10,586 nt of DNA from an uncultured Armatimonadota bacterium (GTDB lineage: Bacteria > Armatimonadota > Armatimonadia > Armatimonadales > Armatimonadaceae): positions 1-10,586 of the forward strand of contig CAIRTT010000414.1 in NCBI GenBank assembly GCA_903881535.1, read 5' to 3'. The translations under genes were made by a program, and so were the position numbers. Of the stretch, positions 1-6,658 are shown one piece after another. The notes beneath the pieces are model-generated. The model saw only the letters and a program-made list of their open reading frames with translations. It did not search any database and was not told where the DNA came from. The first letter of the stretch is position 1. The number at the start of each line of letters is the position of its first letter.

Positions 1-302
1 CGGAGGCCGGTCACAACACGCTCGATGTTCGGGGTGAGTTCTACAAAGCCGCAGCGGATGGCGCGTGCCGCAGCGCTCAGGTAGTGGCCGGTGAAGTGTC
101 CGCGCAGCTCCGATGTGGGAGCTTCCCAGCCTTTTGGAGGCATTCCAGCGGGGGCGAGCCCCGCCGTTTGGCGAAACGCATACAAGAGGTCATCCGGGCG
201 ATAGGCCACGATGCGCTTTGCCGTAATCTCCTGCGCTTCCAACCACGGACCACCCGTGACTTGAATTCCGGGTGGCGTAATCCATATGTGGGTATGACTC
301 AC
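1..302 (-). CDS. GH127 (DUF1680) beta-L-arabinofuranosidase-like protein, N-terminal part, runs off left edge
   Basis: Only the first 100 codons are present; the C-terminal part, including the family's catalytic residues, lies beyond position 1. The reading frame starts at a GTG (302-300) that overlaps the GH51 stop by four bases (GTGA) and stays open to the edge. The translation carries the N-terminal hallmarks of DUF1680/GH127: a GGPWLEAQ segment near residue 17, YRPDDLLYAFRQTAGL near residue 33, then GWEAP and ELRGHFTGHYLSAAAR at about residues 60-80, the last being the most characteristic stretch of the family. Family members release beta-linked L-arabinofuranose from plant glycans; some DUF1680 proteins have other substrates. 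No signal peptide is visible because the domain begins almost at once, so a cytoplasmic enzyme is inferred. The coupling to GH51 implies one operon and matched alpha/beta arabinoside breakdown. The Shine-Dalgarno sequence is weak, so translation probably depends on coupling. Confidence 0.85.
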   Translation of the reverse strand, partial: MSHTHIWITPPGIQVTGGPWLEAQEITAKRIVAYRPDDLLYAFRQTAGLAPAGMPPKGWEAPTSELRGHFTGHYLSAAARAIRCGFVELTPNIERVVTGL

Positions 303-2794
303 TTGGGCTGGTTAGCCTTGAACCGGATGATCGCAAGGGCATTACTTCCAAGCGTGACCTTGCCGTTTGCCGGTGGCCACGCAATCTTGGAAACAGCTGG
401 CACGACCTTGTTTGGCTCAAGCAGCGAGTTGTTCGCCTGCGGGTCATCCGCGCGGATAATCGTCAGCGTCGCCTTGTTGCCGATGCCCGATAACCCGGAC
501 ATCGAAACACCAAATGCCTTCGTCGCACTCGTGGAATTGACCAGCTTGATCACGACTTCCTTCTTCGATGTATCATAGCCGCTGCTTGCGTAGACATCGG
601 ATGTGTCCGGTACAGGAACCGTGTGGATGACCTTGCCATCGAGCTTACACACAATCATACCTCCGCTGACGTTGACTTCGATGTCATACCAGCGTCCCGT
701 TTCGATGCTTCCAGCTACACGCTGACCAACCGGCGCACGGTTACGCTCGATGCCGTGCTCGCGGTTACCCCAGCCGCCCATATTCCACCAATAACGCTGA
801 CCGGTTTTATCTCCAAAGACAATGAGAAAGCCTTCATCGCCCGAGATCTTGCGGGCTTTGAGCTTAAGCGTGTACTCAGACCAGCTAGCATCCCCAAATG
901 TGTACGTTCCGGTCTCCTTGCCAACCTGCTTCGCGACGTTGCCGAAAGTTTGCCAAATGCCACCTTCGGTCTTCGCGCCGGGGAAGCCATTCGTATTCGA
1001 GTCATAAACCGTCTTGCCACCCGCTGTGACAGAGATGTCTTTGTATTCACTGCTCGTCAGCCACGTGCCAACGCCGATTTTGCCATCGAATGTCTTGCGG
1101 CCAGCGGTTGCACTCTTGACTGCTGTCGGGATTGTGACATCCGGACGGTTCGTATGGAACAGCTTCCACAGATGGTAAGAAACCGTACCAGCTGTGCGGA
1201 GACTGTCAAAGAGAATCATCCCGTGCCAGCCCGACTTGCCATTTACATTGGCGAGCAGCGGCGCATACGAGACCATCTTCACGACATCGGCGTTGTTCTC
1301 ACAGCCCATCAGGAACACGCCTTCGCTCAGCGCCGCGACCATATTGCCCTTCTCCGGACCGCCTTCAGGCGTCGTGACCGCCACCTCGCCAACATAAACC
1401 GGCTTCTGCTTACGGTCGTAATTGTCGTAGAAGTTGAACTGGCCGAAGAACCAACTCGGCGAGTTGTAATAGTGCTCATCGATGAGGTCAAACTCAGCAT
1501 TCGGGATGTTGTAGTCCGCAATGGTCGTGAGGCTTGGGAACAGCTTATGGACCTGTGCATAGACCATTTTGTAGCGGGTCTCGTACTCAGGACCGACATT
1601 TTCATTGCCAATCTCAACCAGCGGATTTGCAAATGGAGCGGCATGTCCGGCTTCTGCACGCTTGCTGCCCCACTCGGATGTCGGATCCCCAATCGCATAT
1701 TGCAGGAAGTCGATATTGTCATCGATGACCCAGCTCATGCTCGAAAGGGGAACATGCTGTGGATTGCGGTAGATGCACGTTTGGCCTGCAAACCCAACCC
1801 ACATTGGCTGTGCTTTGAGGTCCTCGCAGAATTGGAGGTACTCAAGTGCCCCCATGCCATGCGTTCGTCGGTAGTTCCAAGCATTCCAGCGCTCGTACCG
1901 CTCCTCAACCGGCCCGATGCCATCCTTCCACTGATAGGCCATCTCCGGCGAGCCACCTTCGACAACGCAGCCGCCGGGGAAGCGCACAAAGGCGGGCTTC
2001 ATGTCGGCAATCATTTTGGCGATGTCGCTACGCAGGCCATTGGGGCGGTTATTCCACGTTTTGACCGGGAAGCAGCTGACATAATCGATGTCAATCGTGC
2101 CCTTGATTGGCAGTTCAAGCGTCAACAGAGCATTGTCAATGGTCTTCTTTGCGGTGATGGTTCCTTCGATGCGGGTCCAGCCATTGCCAACCGATGTTCC
2201 AGAAACCGTTGATGTTACTGCATTGCCATAGCGGTCATCGCCAAGGATACGCACTTTGCGGACATCCCCGGTGGTCGAACGGATATGTGCAACAACTTTA
2301 TACGATGCGCCTTTTCGGAAGCCGACGCCCCAGAAACCCGTGTTGCGGACGGCGGTGGGCTTGCCCGTGCCCGCTGGCTGTGTCACATTGACGCGCAGAT
2401 GGTAAGGCGAATTCTTGTTGATACCCGTGGCCGGGACAACCCACCACTCTGCTTTGCCTCCGCGCAGCTCGAGCTCCCAGCGGGGGACGGTGCCAGCCTT
2501 GACATTAAAGCCGCTGTCCCAGCCGGCATCGGAAATCCACTTATCACCGACCTTCTTGAAGCCTTCCGGAGGCCGGCTGTCTTCAAAGGCCCGGTTTGCA
2601 ATCATTTCTCCGTAGAGACCACCATCCACGCCGTGGTTAATCTCCTCAAGGAAGATGCCATACATGTTTTTGTTAACAGTGTGACCCGGTTTGTCGGCTT
2701 GGATGTTTACCGTTACATCCTGTGCGTTGACACTGGATACGGCGAGTAGGCTGACACAAATGGCGGATGCGAATAATGTGGATTGTCGAAACAT
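299..2794 (-). CDS. Secreted GH51 alpha-L-arabinofuranosidase with extra beta-sandwich domains
   Basis: This 831-residue protein should hydrolyse terminal alpha-L-arabinofuranosyl bonds in arabinan or arabinoxylan side chains. It opens with a Sec signal peptide (residues 1 to about 24, probable cleavage after SVNA), so it acts outside the cytoplasm. The mature N-terminus has the GH51 pattern MYGIFLEEINHGVDGGLYGE (44-63). Residues about 100-245 form a CBM4/9-like beta-sandwich. The TIM barrel follows, with FVRFPGGCVVEG (269-280), the acid/base Glu398 in EIGNEN and the likely nucleophile Glu470 in VYVGE. The C-terminal GH51 beta-sandwich is split by an insert of roughly 160 residues (about 570-735) that resembles a concanavalin-like/DUF1080 fold (YTLKLKARK, FLIVFGDKTGQRYWWN); the original domain resumes at SSGYD. 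The protein is longer than the roughly 500-residue intracellular GH51 enzymes but typical of secreted multidomain ones. ATG at 2794 is supported by GGGAG five bases upstream. It heads an operon with GH127 and is divergent from an AraC gene. Confidence 0.95.
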   Translation of the reverse strand: MFRQSTLFASAICVSLLAVSSVNAQDVTVNIQADKPGHTVNKNMYGIFLEEINHGVDGGLYGEMIANRAFEDSRPPEGFKKVGDKWISDAGWDSGFNVKAGTVPRWELELRGGKAEWWVVPATGINKNSPYHLRVNVTQPAGTGKPTAVRNTGFWGVGFRKGASYKVVAHIRSTTGDVRKVRILGDDRYGNAVTSTVSGTSVGNGWTRIEGTITAKKTIDNALLTLELPIKGTIDIDYVSCFPVKTWNNRPNGLRSDIAKMIADMKPAFVRFPGGCVVEGGSPEMAYQWKDGIGPVEERYERWNAWNYRRTHGMGALEYLQFCEDLKAQPMWVGFAGQTCIYRNPQHVPLSSMSWVIDDNIDFLQYAIGDPTSEWGSKRAEAGHAAPFANPLVEIGNENVGPEYETRYKMVYAQVHKLFPSLTTIADYNIPNAEFDLIDEHYYNSPSWFFGQFNFYDNYDRKQKPVYVGEVAVTTPEGGPEKGNMVAALSEGVFLMGCENNADVVKMVSYAPLLANVNGKSGWHGMILFDSLRTAGTVSYHLWKLFHTNRPDVTIPTAVKSATAGRKTFDGKIGVGTWLTSSEYKDISVTAGGKTVYDSNTNGFPGAKTEGGIWQTFGNVAKQVGKETGTYTFGDASWSEYTLKLKARKISGDEGFLIVFGDKTGQRYWWNMGGWGNREHGIERNRAPVGQRVAGSIETGRWYDIEVNVSGGMIVCKLDGKVIHTVPVPDTSDVYASSGYDTSKKEVVIKLVNSTSATKAFGVSMSGLSGIGNKATLTIIRADDPQANNSLLEPNKVVPAVSKIAWPPANGKVTLGSNALAIIRFKANQPK

Positions 2795-2799
2795 GGATG

Positions 2800-2804
2800 C
2801 TCCC
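2800..2804 (-). promoter_or_regulatory. Ribosome binding site of the GH51 gene
   Basis: On the minus strand GGGAG stands five bases before the ATG at 2794. It confirms that start, which also gives a well-formed signal peptide. Confidence 0.6.
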
Positions 2805-2824
2805 GGTGGTGATTACACAGCAGC

Positions 2825-2852
2825 GTGCAACCTGATACGTTTTGCATATTAT
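2825..2852 (+). promoter_or_regulatory. Possible promoter of the AraC-family gene
   Basis: TATTAT at 2847-2852 matches the -10 consensus at five of six positions; GTGCAA at 2825-2830 is a poor -35 at a spacing of 16. It would place the transcript start some 50 bases before the ATG at 2910. The first direct repeat lies between and over these elements, which would suit autoregulation. The same AT-rich stretch read on the minus strand (TAATAT at 2851-2846) could serve as the -10 for GH51, with the second direct repeat covering its weak -35 region, as for class II activators. These assignments are tentative. Confidence 0.25.
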
Positions 2853-2879
2853 TCCGCAGTGGTGTGATTTGTATTGTAT
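2833..2879. promoter_or_regulatory. Direct-repeat pair, candidate AraC-family operator
   Basis: Two 15-base direct repeats, TGATACGTTTTGCAT (2833-2847) and TGATTTGTATTGTAT (2865-2879), agree at 11 of 15 positions (consensus TGATNNGTNTTGNAT). Their start-to-start distance is 32 bases, close to three helical turns, so both would face the same side of the DNA. They fill most of the short gap between the divergent GH51 and AraC genes. AraC-family regulators commonly bind such tandem half-sites, so these are the best operator candidates for the neighbouring regulator. The repeats are visible; binding is inferred. Confidence 0.45.
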
Positions 2880-2909
2880 GCTGTAACGAAAACATTGCAG
2901 AATCCTACG

Positions 2910-3728
2910 ATGAGCATAAGTGAACTAGTCCCAAAAATTGAAGTCAGAGCCTTCGGTGCGCGCAGACGCGAATCGGATGGTTTTGCTGTGGATCGCCCAA
3001 ATGGGTTTCACGAAACGATTTGGGTCCGGCTTCATGATCACATGCAGGTGCGTATCGGCACAGATACGTTCACTGTCCACCCTGGAACCGTCATTCTCAT
3101 TCCCCCTGGCACGCCGCATTGGTACACATCGGTTTCCGGATCCTGGTGCAATGACTGGCTGCATCTCGTGGGTTCAGATATCGACGATGTTTGCAGAATC
3201 ATGGGACACCCGATTGGTGAGCCATTTCTGCCGATTGAAACATCCTACGTTAGCCCACACTTCGAAACGATAGCCCGTGACCTCGCCCGCAAGGATGATA
3301 TGGGGAAATCGCTCGCAAGCATCGCAGTCCTCTCACTCCTCGTTCGGACGGTGGCTGCGTGCAATATGCCCGATACGCCCTGGTCAGCAGCCGAGGCGGT
3401 GCACCGGCCAGCCTTTGACCGCTTACGCCAGCGGATGTTAGCGAATCTCGATCACCCGTGGGACATCGCAAACCTTGCCCGGGAAGTCCACCTCGGTGTT
3501 AGCCGTTTCTCTGAGCTTTATCTACGCTTCTATGGCGTCTCTGCAATTGAGGATCTCCTGCAGGCCCGTATCCGCGCCTCTGAGTCTCTCCTCACAAATG
3601 CAAGTCTGACTGTCAGCGAAGTTGCGATGCGCACCGGGTTTGCAAGCCACGCGTACTTCAGCCGCACCTTCCGTGCGCGCGTCGGTATCTCACCCATGGA
3701 ATATCGCCGGCGTGGTCTGCTTTCCTAG
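2910..3728 (+). CDS. AraC-family transcriptional regulator
   Basis: This 272-residue protein should control the divergent arabinofuranosidase operon. The N-terminal half (about residues 30-110) is a cupin-type AraC ligand-binding domain; HDHMQVRIG and the strand-turn-strand HPGTVILIPPGTPHWY (57-72) are typical of the sugar-binding barrel. The C-terminal part (about 165-270) is the double helix-turn-helix domain: WDIANLAREVHLGVSRFSEL (first HTH, about 184-203) and TVSEVAMRTGFASHAYFSRTF (from 234, shown in part) with the family signature continuing through VGISPMEYRR. A TTG at 2874 would add 12 residues, but these carry no family feature and no good Shine-Dalgarno sequence precedes either start, so the ATG at 2910 is preferred. 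Its stop overlaps the stop of the convergent flavoprotein gene. The divergent placement, and the sugar-binding type of N-domain, suggest activation in response to arabinose or an arabino-oligosaccharide; the true ligand cannot be read from sequence. Confidence 0.92.
   Translation: MSISELVPKIEVRAFGARRRESDGFAVDRPNGFHETIWVRLHDHMQVRIGTDTFTVHPGTVILIPPGTPHWYTSVSGSWCNDWLHLVGSDIDDVCRIMGHPIGEPFLPIETSYVSPHFETIARDLARKDDMGKSLASIAVLSLLVRTVAACNMPDTPWSAAEAVHRPAFDRLRQRMLANLDHPWDIANLAREVHLGVSRFSELYLRFYGVSAIEDLLQARIRASESLLTNASLTVSEVAMRTGFASHAYFSRTFRARVGISPMEYRRRGLLS
3725..3728. other. Shared palindromic stop CTAG of two convergent genes
   Basis: The tetranucleotide CTAG gives TAG on both strands: 3726-3728 ends the AraC gene and 3727-3725 ends the flavoprotein gene. 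The two coding regions therefore overlap by exactly these four bases, and there is no intergenic room for a terminator. No stem followed by a T-run is evident in the flanking coding ends. Confidence 0.95.
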
Positions 3729-5248
3729 TCGCAGCGCGCCCAGTCGGCATCACTTATAATCGCTTCCATCTCAGCCTGCGTGAGCCCCAGCTTCTCTGCT
3801 GCAGCAATCACATCCGAGAGGTTGGCAGGGTACATCCCAGTCTTGGATACATCCGCAAGCCCAGCGATATTCCACGGTGCAATCGCATCCGCCGCCGTAC
3901 ACTCTCCCGCGAGATATGCATCAAAGCGCTCCCAAAATGCAGTGTCTCCAGAGAGAAGCATCCCCGGGGCGAGCTCCCGCTTCCCGATACGCCGGCAAAT
4001 TTCTGACCAGGATGCCGCAGCAAAGTAAAACATGGAGACATCCGTGAAGCGCTCAAAATCCGAAAACGCAGCAAAGTTTGCGCTGATATACCGAGCAACA
4101 CAGCTGATATCGCGCTGCACGGCCGCTTCATACACCGCAAGGTCAACTTCAGAGACTGTCCCGCTCAGTATCAGGGGTGCCAAACGCTCAATCCCGAGTA
4201 ATGTCAGCGAGAATCCCGTTGAGTACAACGGATCAATAAATGCCGCTGCACTTGGCAGAAATGCCCATGGAGCTGCATCGTTCACGCCAGCAACGCGGTC
4301 AAGCCGAATGGGCAGCGGGTCAGCTTGCATCCACGGAAGGACACGTGTCGCCCCTGCAAATTGCTTTTGCACAGCCGGCATTCGGGCAAGTAACCGCTCC
4401 CAGCCGCCACCTTCCAAAAGGCTTACTTCATCGGAGAGCCAGCGCTCAACCGATACGCCCGCGCTCACACGATTGTCATCAAAGCGAAGCATCCACATCC
4501 ACCCACCGGGGAAAACATGGTGCAATGCCGACCAATCCACAGGGTAGGGGGCGTTCTCTGGCGCGCCAAGCTCTGGGACATCGGCTGCCAATGCAACATT
4601 TTCAAAGTGGGAATACAGCGCGACCGTGTCCGGATATTCAGAAAAAGCGGTAGCTTTTGCGCCGACATGACCCGCTAGCGCCGCTGTCCGTCCGCCGGCA
4701 TCTACGAGAAATCCGGCATTAATGGTCGCTTCATCGCCATTTTCATATCGGATCACGATGCGCCAGCGCCCAGTTTCACAAGGTGTGGCATCAATGACCG
4801 ATGTCCGCTCAGCGTAGTGCACACCAAGCCCGACCGCTTGTTGGCATAGCCAGGCATCGACATCGGAGCGAAGCCAGTGTGTATCCGCACAGCTGTTCCC
4901 CGGGCTTGCCGCGACGGCGAGCGGCCCTCGAACATCCGCACCGCCTCCATCCGCAGGGTGACCATAATACGTAAAGCCACGCTTTAGCCCAACACCGACA
5001 TCCGGGATATGGGCCTTCCAAGCCCCCCATGTCGCGAGGTAGTTAAGGTGGGGCAGGTCGTACGCTTGCGCAAACTGCTCAAGCAGCAGGTTGGTCAGCG
5101 GGGATGTACTCTCGCCCATCGCGAAGCGTGGATGCGAACCACGCTCGACGAGGGCCACTTGTTTCCCGGATTTCGCCAGAATTTGCGCGAGGAGCGAACC
5201 ACCAAAGCCCGCCCCGACGATTAGTACATCCACCTGCGCTGGAATCAT
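3725..5248 (-). CDS. Flavin-dependent halogenase-like FAD monooxygenase
   Basis: This 507-residue protein belongs to the FAD-dependent monooxygenases related to tryptophan halogenases. Numbering from the ATG at 5248, the Rossmann dinucleotide motif GAGFGG is at 12-17 and the flavoprotein GES is at 45-47. HWLRSDVDAWL (124-134), VDAGGR (182-187) and FIDPLYSTGFSLTLLGIERL (from 337) complete the fold. FxxPxxSxG, a halogenase signature, is intact (F337, P340, S343, G345). The halogenase WxWxIP motif is altered to WMWMLR (250-255). Tyr342 stands where tryptophan halogenases have the catalytic Glu, as in non-tryptophan types. A Lys near the expected place (K89) could be the catalytic one, but I cannot align it securely. 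A halogenase or a related hydroxylase/reductase are both possible, on an unknown substrate. A GTG at 5257 directly after the upstream stop is an alternative start; the ATG is preferred because AGGTGG lies five bases before it. No flavin reductase gene is in view. Last gene of the directon. Confidence 0.8.
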   Translation of the reverse strand: MIPAQVDVLIVGAGFGGSLLAQILAKSGKQVALVERGSHPRFAMGESTSPLTNLLLEQFAQAYDLPHLNYLATWGAWKAHIPDVGVGLKRGFTYYGHPADGGGADVRGPLAVAASPGNSCADTHWLRSDVDAWLCQQAVGLGVHYAERTSVIDATPCETGRWRIVIRYENGDEATINAGFLVDAGGRTAALAGHVGAKATAFSEYPDTVALYSHFENVALAADVPELGAPENAPYPVDWSALHHVFPGGWMWMLRFDDNRVSAGVSVERWLSDEVSLLEGGGWERLLARMPAVQKQFAGATRVLPWMQADPLPIRLDRVAGVNDAAPWAFLPSAAAFIDPLYSTGFSLTLLGIERLAPLILSGTVSEVDLAVYEAAVQRDISCVARYISANFAAFSDFERFTDVSMFYFAAASWSEICRRIGKRELAPGMLLSGDTAFWERFDAYLAGECTAADAIAPWNIAGLADVSKTGMYPANLSDVIAAAEKLGLTQAEMEAIISDADWARCD

Positions 5249-5257
5249 CACCGCCAC

Positions 5258-5974
5258 CTATCCCGGAAGAAGAATCCGGCTGCAGTGCTCACATGTTGCC
5301 AAAACCAAGCCATCGGTGACAGCATTCACGGTCGTACCGTTTACCATCACTCCGCAGGCCGTACAAGTTCGGTCCCATGTCATATGTGCAGCGCCGGCTC
5401 CACCTTTGCGCTCACGAATCAGCTCGTATTTTTTGATAAGCACCTTATCGCCGATGGCGGTGACCAACGGCTTACGCTTTGGCTCAAGCGCCTTGATTTC
5501 AGCAAGCAACTCAGCTTCACGCTTGGTGTTCGTGTCTTTCAATGTACGGTAAGCACGCGCAATTTTGGCCACACCGATTTCCGCCGATTTCGCAGCCTTT
5601 TCCGCAACCGCGGTAGCTTCCAATTGGAGCAGCAGCTCTTCCTCGAGGGTTTCTTTTTGGCGTCCAAGAGCATCGATGCCAGCCTGGAGGTCTTCGAGCT
5701 CACGCGGGCTGGTGACTTTGCCTGAGTAGAGCTTGTCCGATGTTGACTTAATCTTTTCTTCTACGCTTGCGAGGGCAAGCTCGGCATCCTTTTGTGCTGC
5801 GGAAAGGGCATTGGCCTCCGCACGGAGTTTGTCTGCTTCTGGCTTGCTAACGCGATAGCTGGATGCGAGGGTGGTACCCGGATCCAATGCAGCTATTTGT
5901 TGTCTACGTCGGTCGATCTGGACATCTATTTCCAGTAACGCCCCCAATCCACGTTGTGCTTCCCTGAGGCTCAT
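5258..5974 (-). CDS. CT398-like coiled-coil protein with C4 zinc ribbon
   Basis: This 238-residue protein matches the bacterial family of a long coiled-coil hairpin followed by a C4 zinc ribbon (zf-RING_7, CT398-like). Residues about 5-170 are rich in Glu, Lys, Ala and Leu heptads and form the antiparallel coiled coil; the conserved LYSGKVTSPRELEDLQ at about 82-97 is the family's most recognisable segment. The C-terminal ribbon has CTAC (Cys204, Cys207) and CEHC (Cys228, Cys231) followed by RILLPG, which is the usual ending. No membrane segment or signal peptide is seen, so it is cytoplasmic. The precise role of the family is unclear; roles linked to secretion, flagella or nucleic acids have been proposed for members elsewhere. 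The ATG at 5974 is chosen over the GTG at 5977 because AGGAG lies six bases before it. It starts 15 bases after the glycosyltransferase stop and its own stop is next to the flavoprotein start region, implying co-transcription. Confidence 0.85.
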   Translation of the reverse strand: MSLREAQRGLGALLEIDVQIDRRRQQIAALDPGTTLASSYRVSKPEADKLRAEANALSAAQKDAELALASVEEKIKSTSDKLYSGKVTSPRELEDLQAGIDALGRQKETLEEELLLQLEATAVAEKAAKSAEIGVAKIARAYRTLKDTNTKREAELLAEIKALEPKRKPLVTAIGDKVLIKKYELIRERKGGAGAAHMTWDRTCTACGVMVNGTTVNAVTDGLVLATCEHCSRILLPG

Positions 5975-5980
5975 CACTGA

Positions 5981-5985
5981 CTCCT
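5981..5985 (-). promoter_or_regulatory. Ribosome binding site deciding the zinc-ribbon gene start
   Basis: AGGAG on the minus strand is six bases before ATG 5974 but only three before GTG 5977. The normal spacing favours the ATG. It is the strongest Shine-Dalgarno sequence in the directon, which suits the only junction there with a real gap. Confidence 0.65.
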
Positions 5986-5989
5986 GTAT

Positions 5990-6658
5990 CTATCTTTTAC
6001 GCCGAGAAGAGACCCGCTTTATCATGTACGGCACCATTTGGATGTACATATTCATGCGGGCGATGGTTCCTCTGATGATGCCGAGCTTTAGTTCCTTAGT
6101 AGGGTGGCTGACATCCCGAAGAATTACGGTTGAACATGGCACGCCTGTCGCGAGCACATGGTTTGTGATAGCAAGCTCGACGCCGTAGCGCGCGTTTGCC
6201 ACATTGGGGACATCAAGAAAGAGGCGGCGCAGAATGCAGCGCTGTCCACTGATATTGGGAACGAGAATCTGTGCGAGCGTCGTCCAGAACTGGCCACCGC
6301 GGAACACGCCGAGCGTCATGTCCGCCTCGCCAGCGAGGACGCCAGTGGTCATGTTCTGTACCATTTCGACGCTCAGACCCACAAGATCGGCATCCAGAAA
6401 GAGCACAACTTCGGCATCCGTCTCACTCGCTCCGCGGTGCATCGCCGCGCCTTTTCCGGCATTGGTTGGCATATCAAAGACACGCAGCTGCTTTGGAGTT
6501 GTCTTTGCGTACTGCCGCGCGACGTTTGCTGTGTCATCCGATGATGCATCATTGACAACGATAATCTCGCTGACATTCCCCGCCTGTACCAAAATATTGA
6601 GCACTCCCAGAATTCGGGTGCTCTCGTTATAGGCCGGGATGACTGCAGTGCACCTCAC
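5990..6658 (-). CDS. Family 2 (GT-A fold) glycosyltransferase
   Basis: This 222-residue protein is a compact GT2 glycosyltransferase that would move a sugar from a nucleotide donor to a lipid or small acceptor. It begins at once with the GT-A motif AVIPAYNES (5-13), followed by IIVVNDASSDDT (32-43), NAGKGAAM (66-73) and the metal-binding DAD triad of VVLFLDADL (89-91). A second conserved patch, SGQRCILRR (137-145), and ARYGVELAI (156-164) resemble the polyprenol-phosphate/glucosyl-phosphoglycerate synthase-like branch. There is no clear transmembrane helix, although the basic C-terminus (RRKR) and a hydrophobic stretch at about 204-214 could attach it to the membrane face. The start is a GTG that overlaps the M48 stop (GTGA); GGAAG about eight bases upstream may act as Shine-Dalgarno. 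Acceptor and sugar cannot be deduced. Confidence 0.85.
   Translation of the reverse strand: MRCTAVIPAYNESTRILGVLNILVQAGNVSEIIVVNDASSDDTANVARQYAKTTPKQLRVFDMPTNAGKGAAMHRGASETDAEVVLFLDADLVGLSVEMVQNMTTGVLAGEADMTLGVFRGGQFWTTLAQILVPNISGQRCILRRLFLDVPNVANARYGVELAITNHVLATGVPCSTVILRDVSHPTKELKLGIIRGTIARMNMYIQMVPYMIKRVSSRRKR

Noticed and set aside
190..447. An 85-codon minus-strand frame at the GH51/GH127 junction
   Set aside because: It is out of frame with both genes; the true downstream frame starts at GTG 302 and gives clear DUF1680 motifs.
84..578. A 164-codon plus-strand frame over the GH51/GH127 junction
   Set aside because: It crosses the ends of two well-supported minus-strand genes and shows no domain-like pattern.
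623..2212. A 529-codon open frame on the plus strand
   Set aside because: It lies wholly antisense to the GH51 gene, which has full domain and catalytic motif support. The antisense translation has no recognisable domain, and long antisense frames are common where the codon bias leaves few stops.
2874..2909. TTG start for the AraC-family protein
   Set aside because: The extra 12 residues have no family feature, it has no Shine-Dalgarno sequence and it would overlap the candidate operator, so ATG 2910 is preferred, though not proven.
3700..3728. A terminator at the convergent gene ends
   Set aside because: A short palindrome (CGCCGGCG) is present in the AraC gene end, but there is no longer stem and no T-run, so it is not called.
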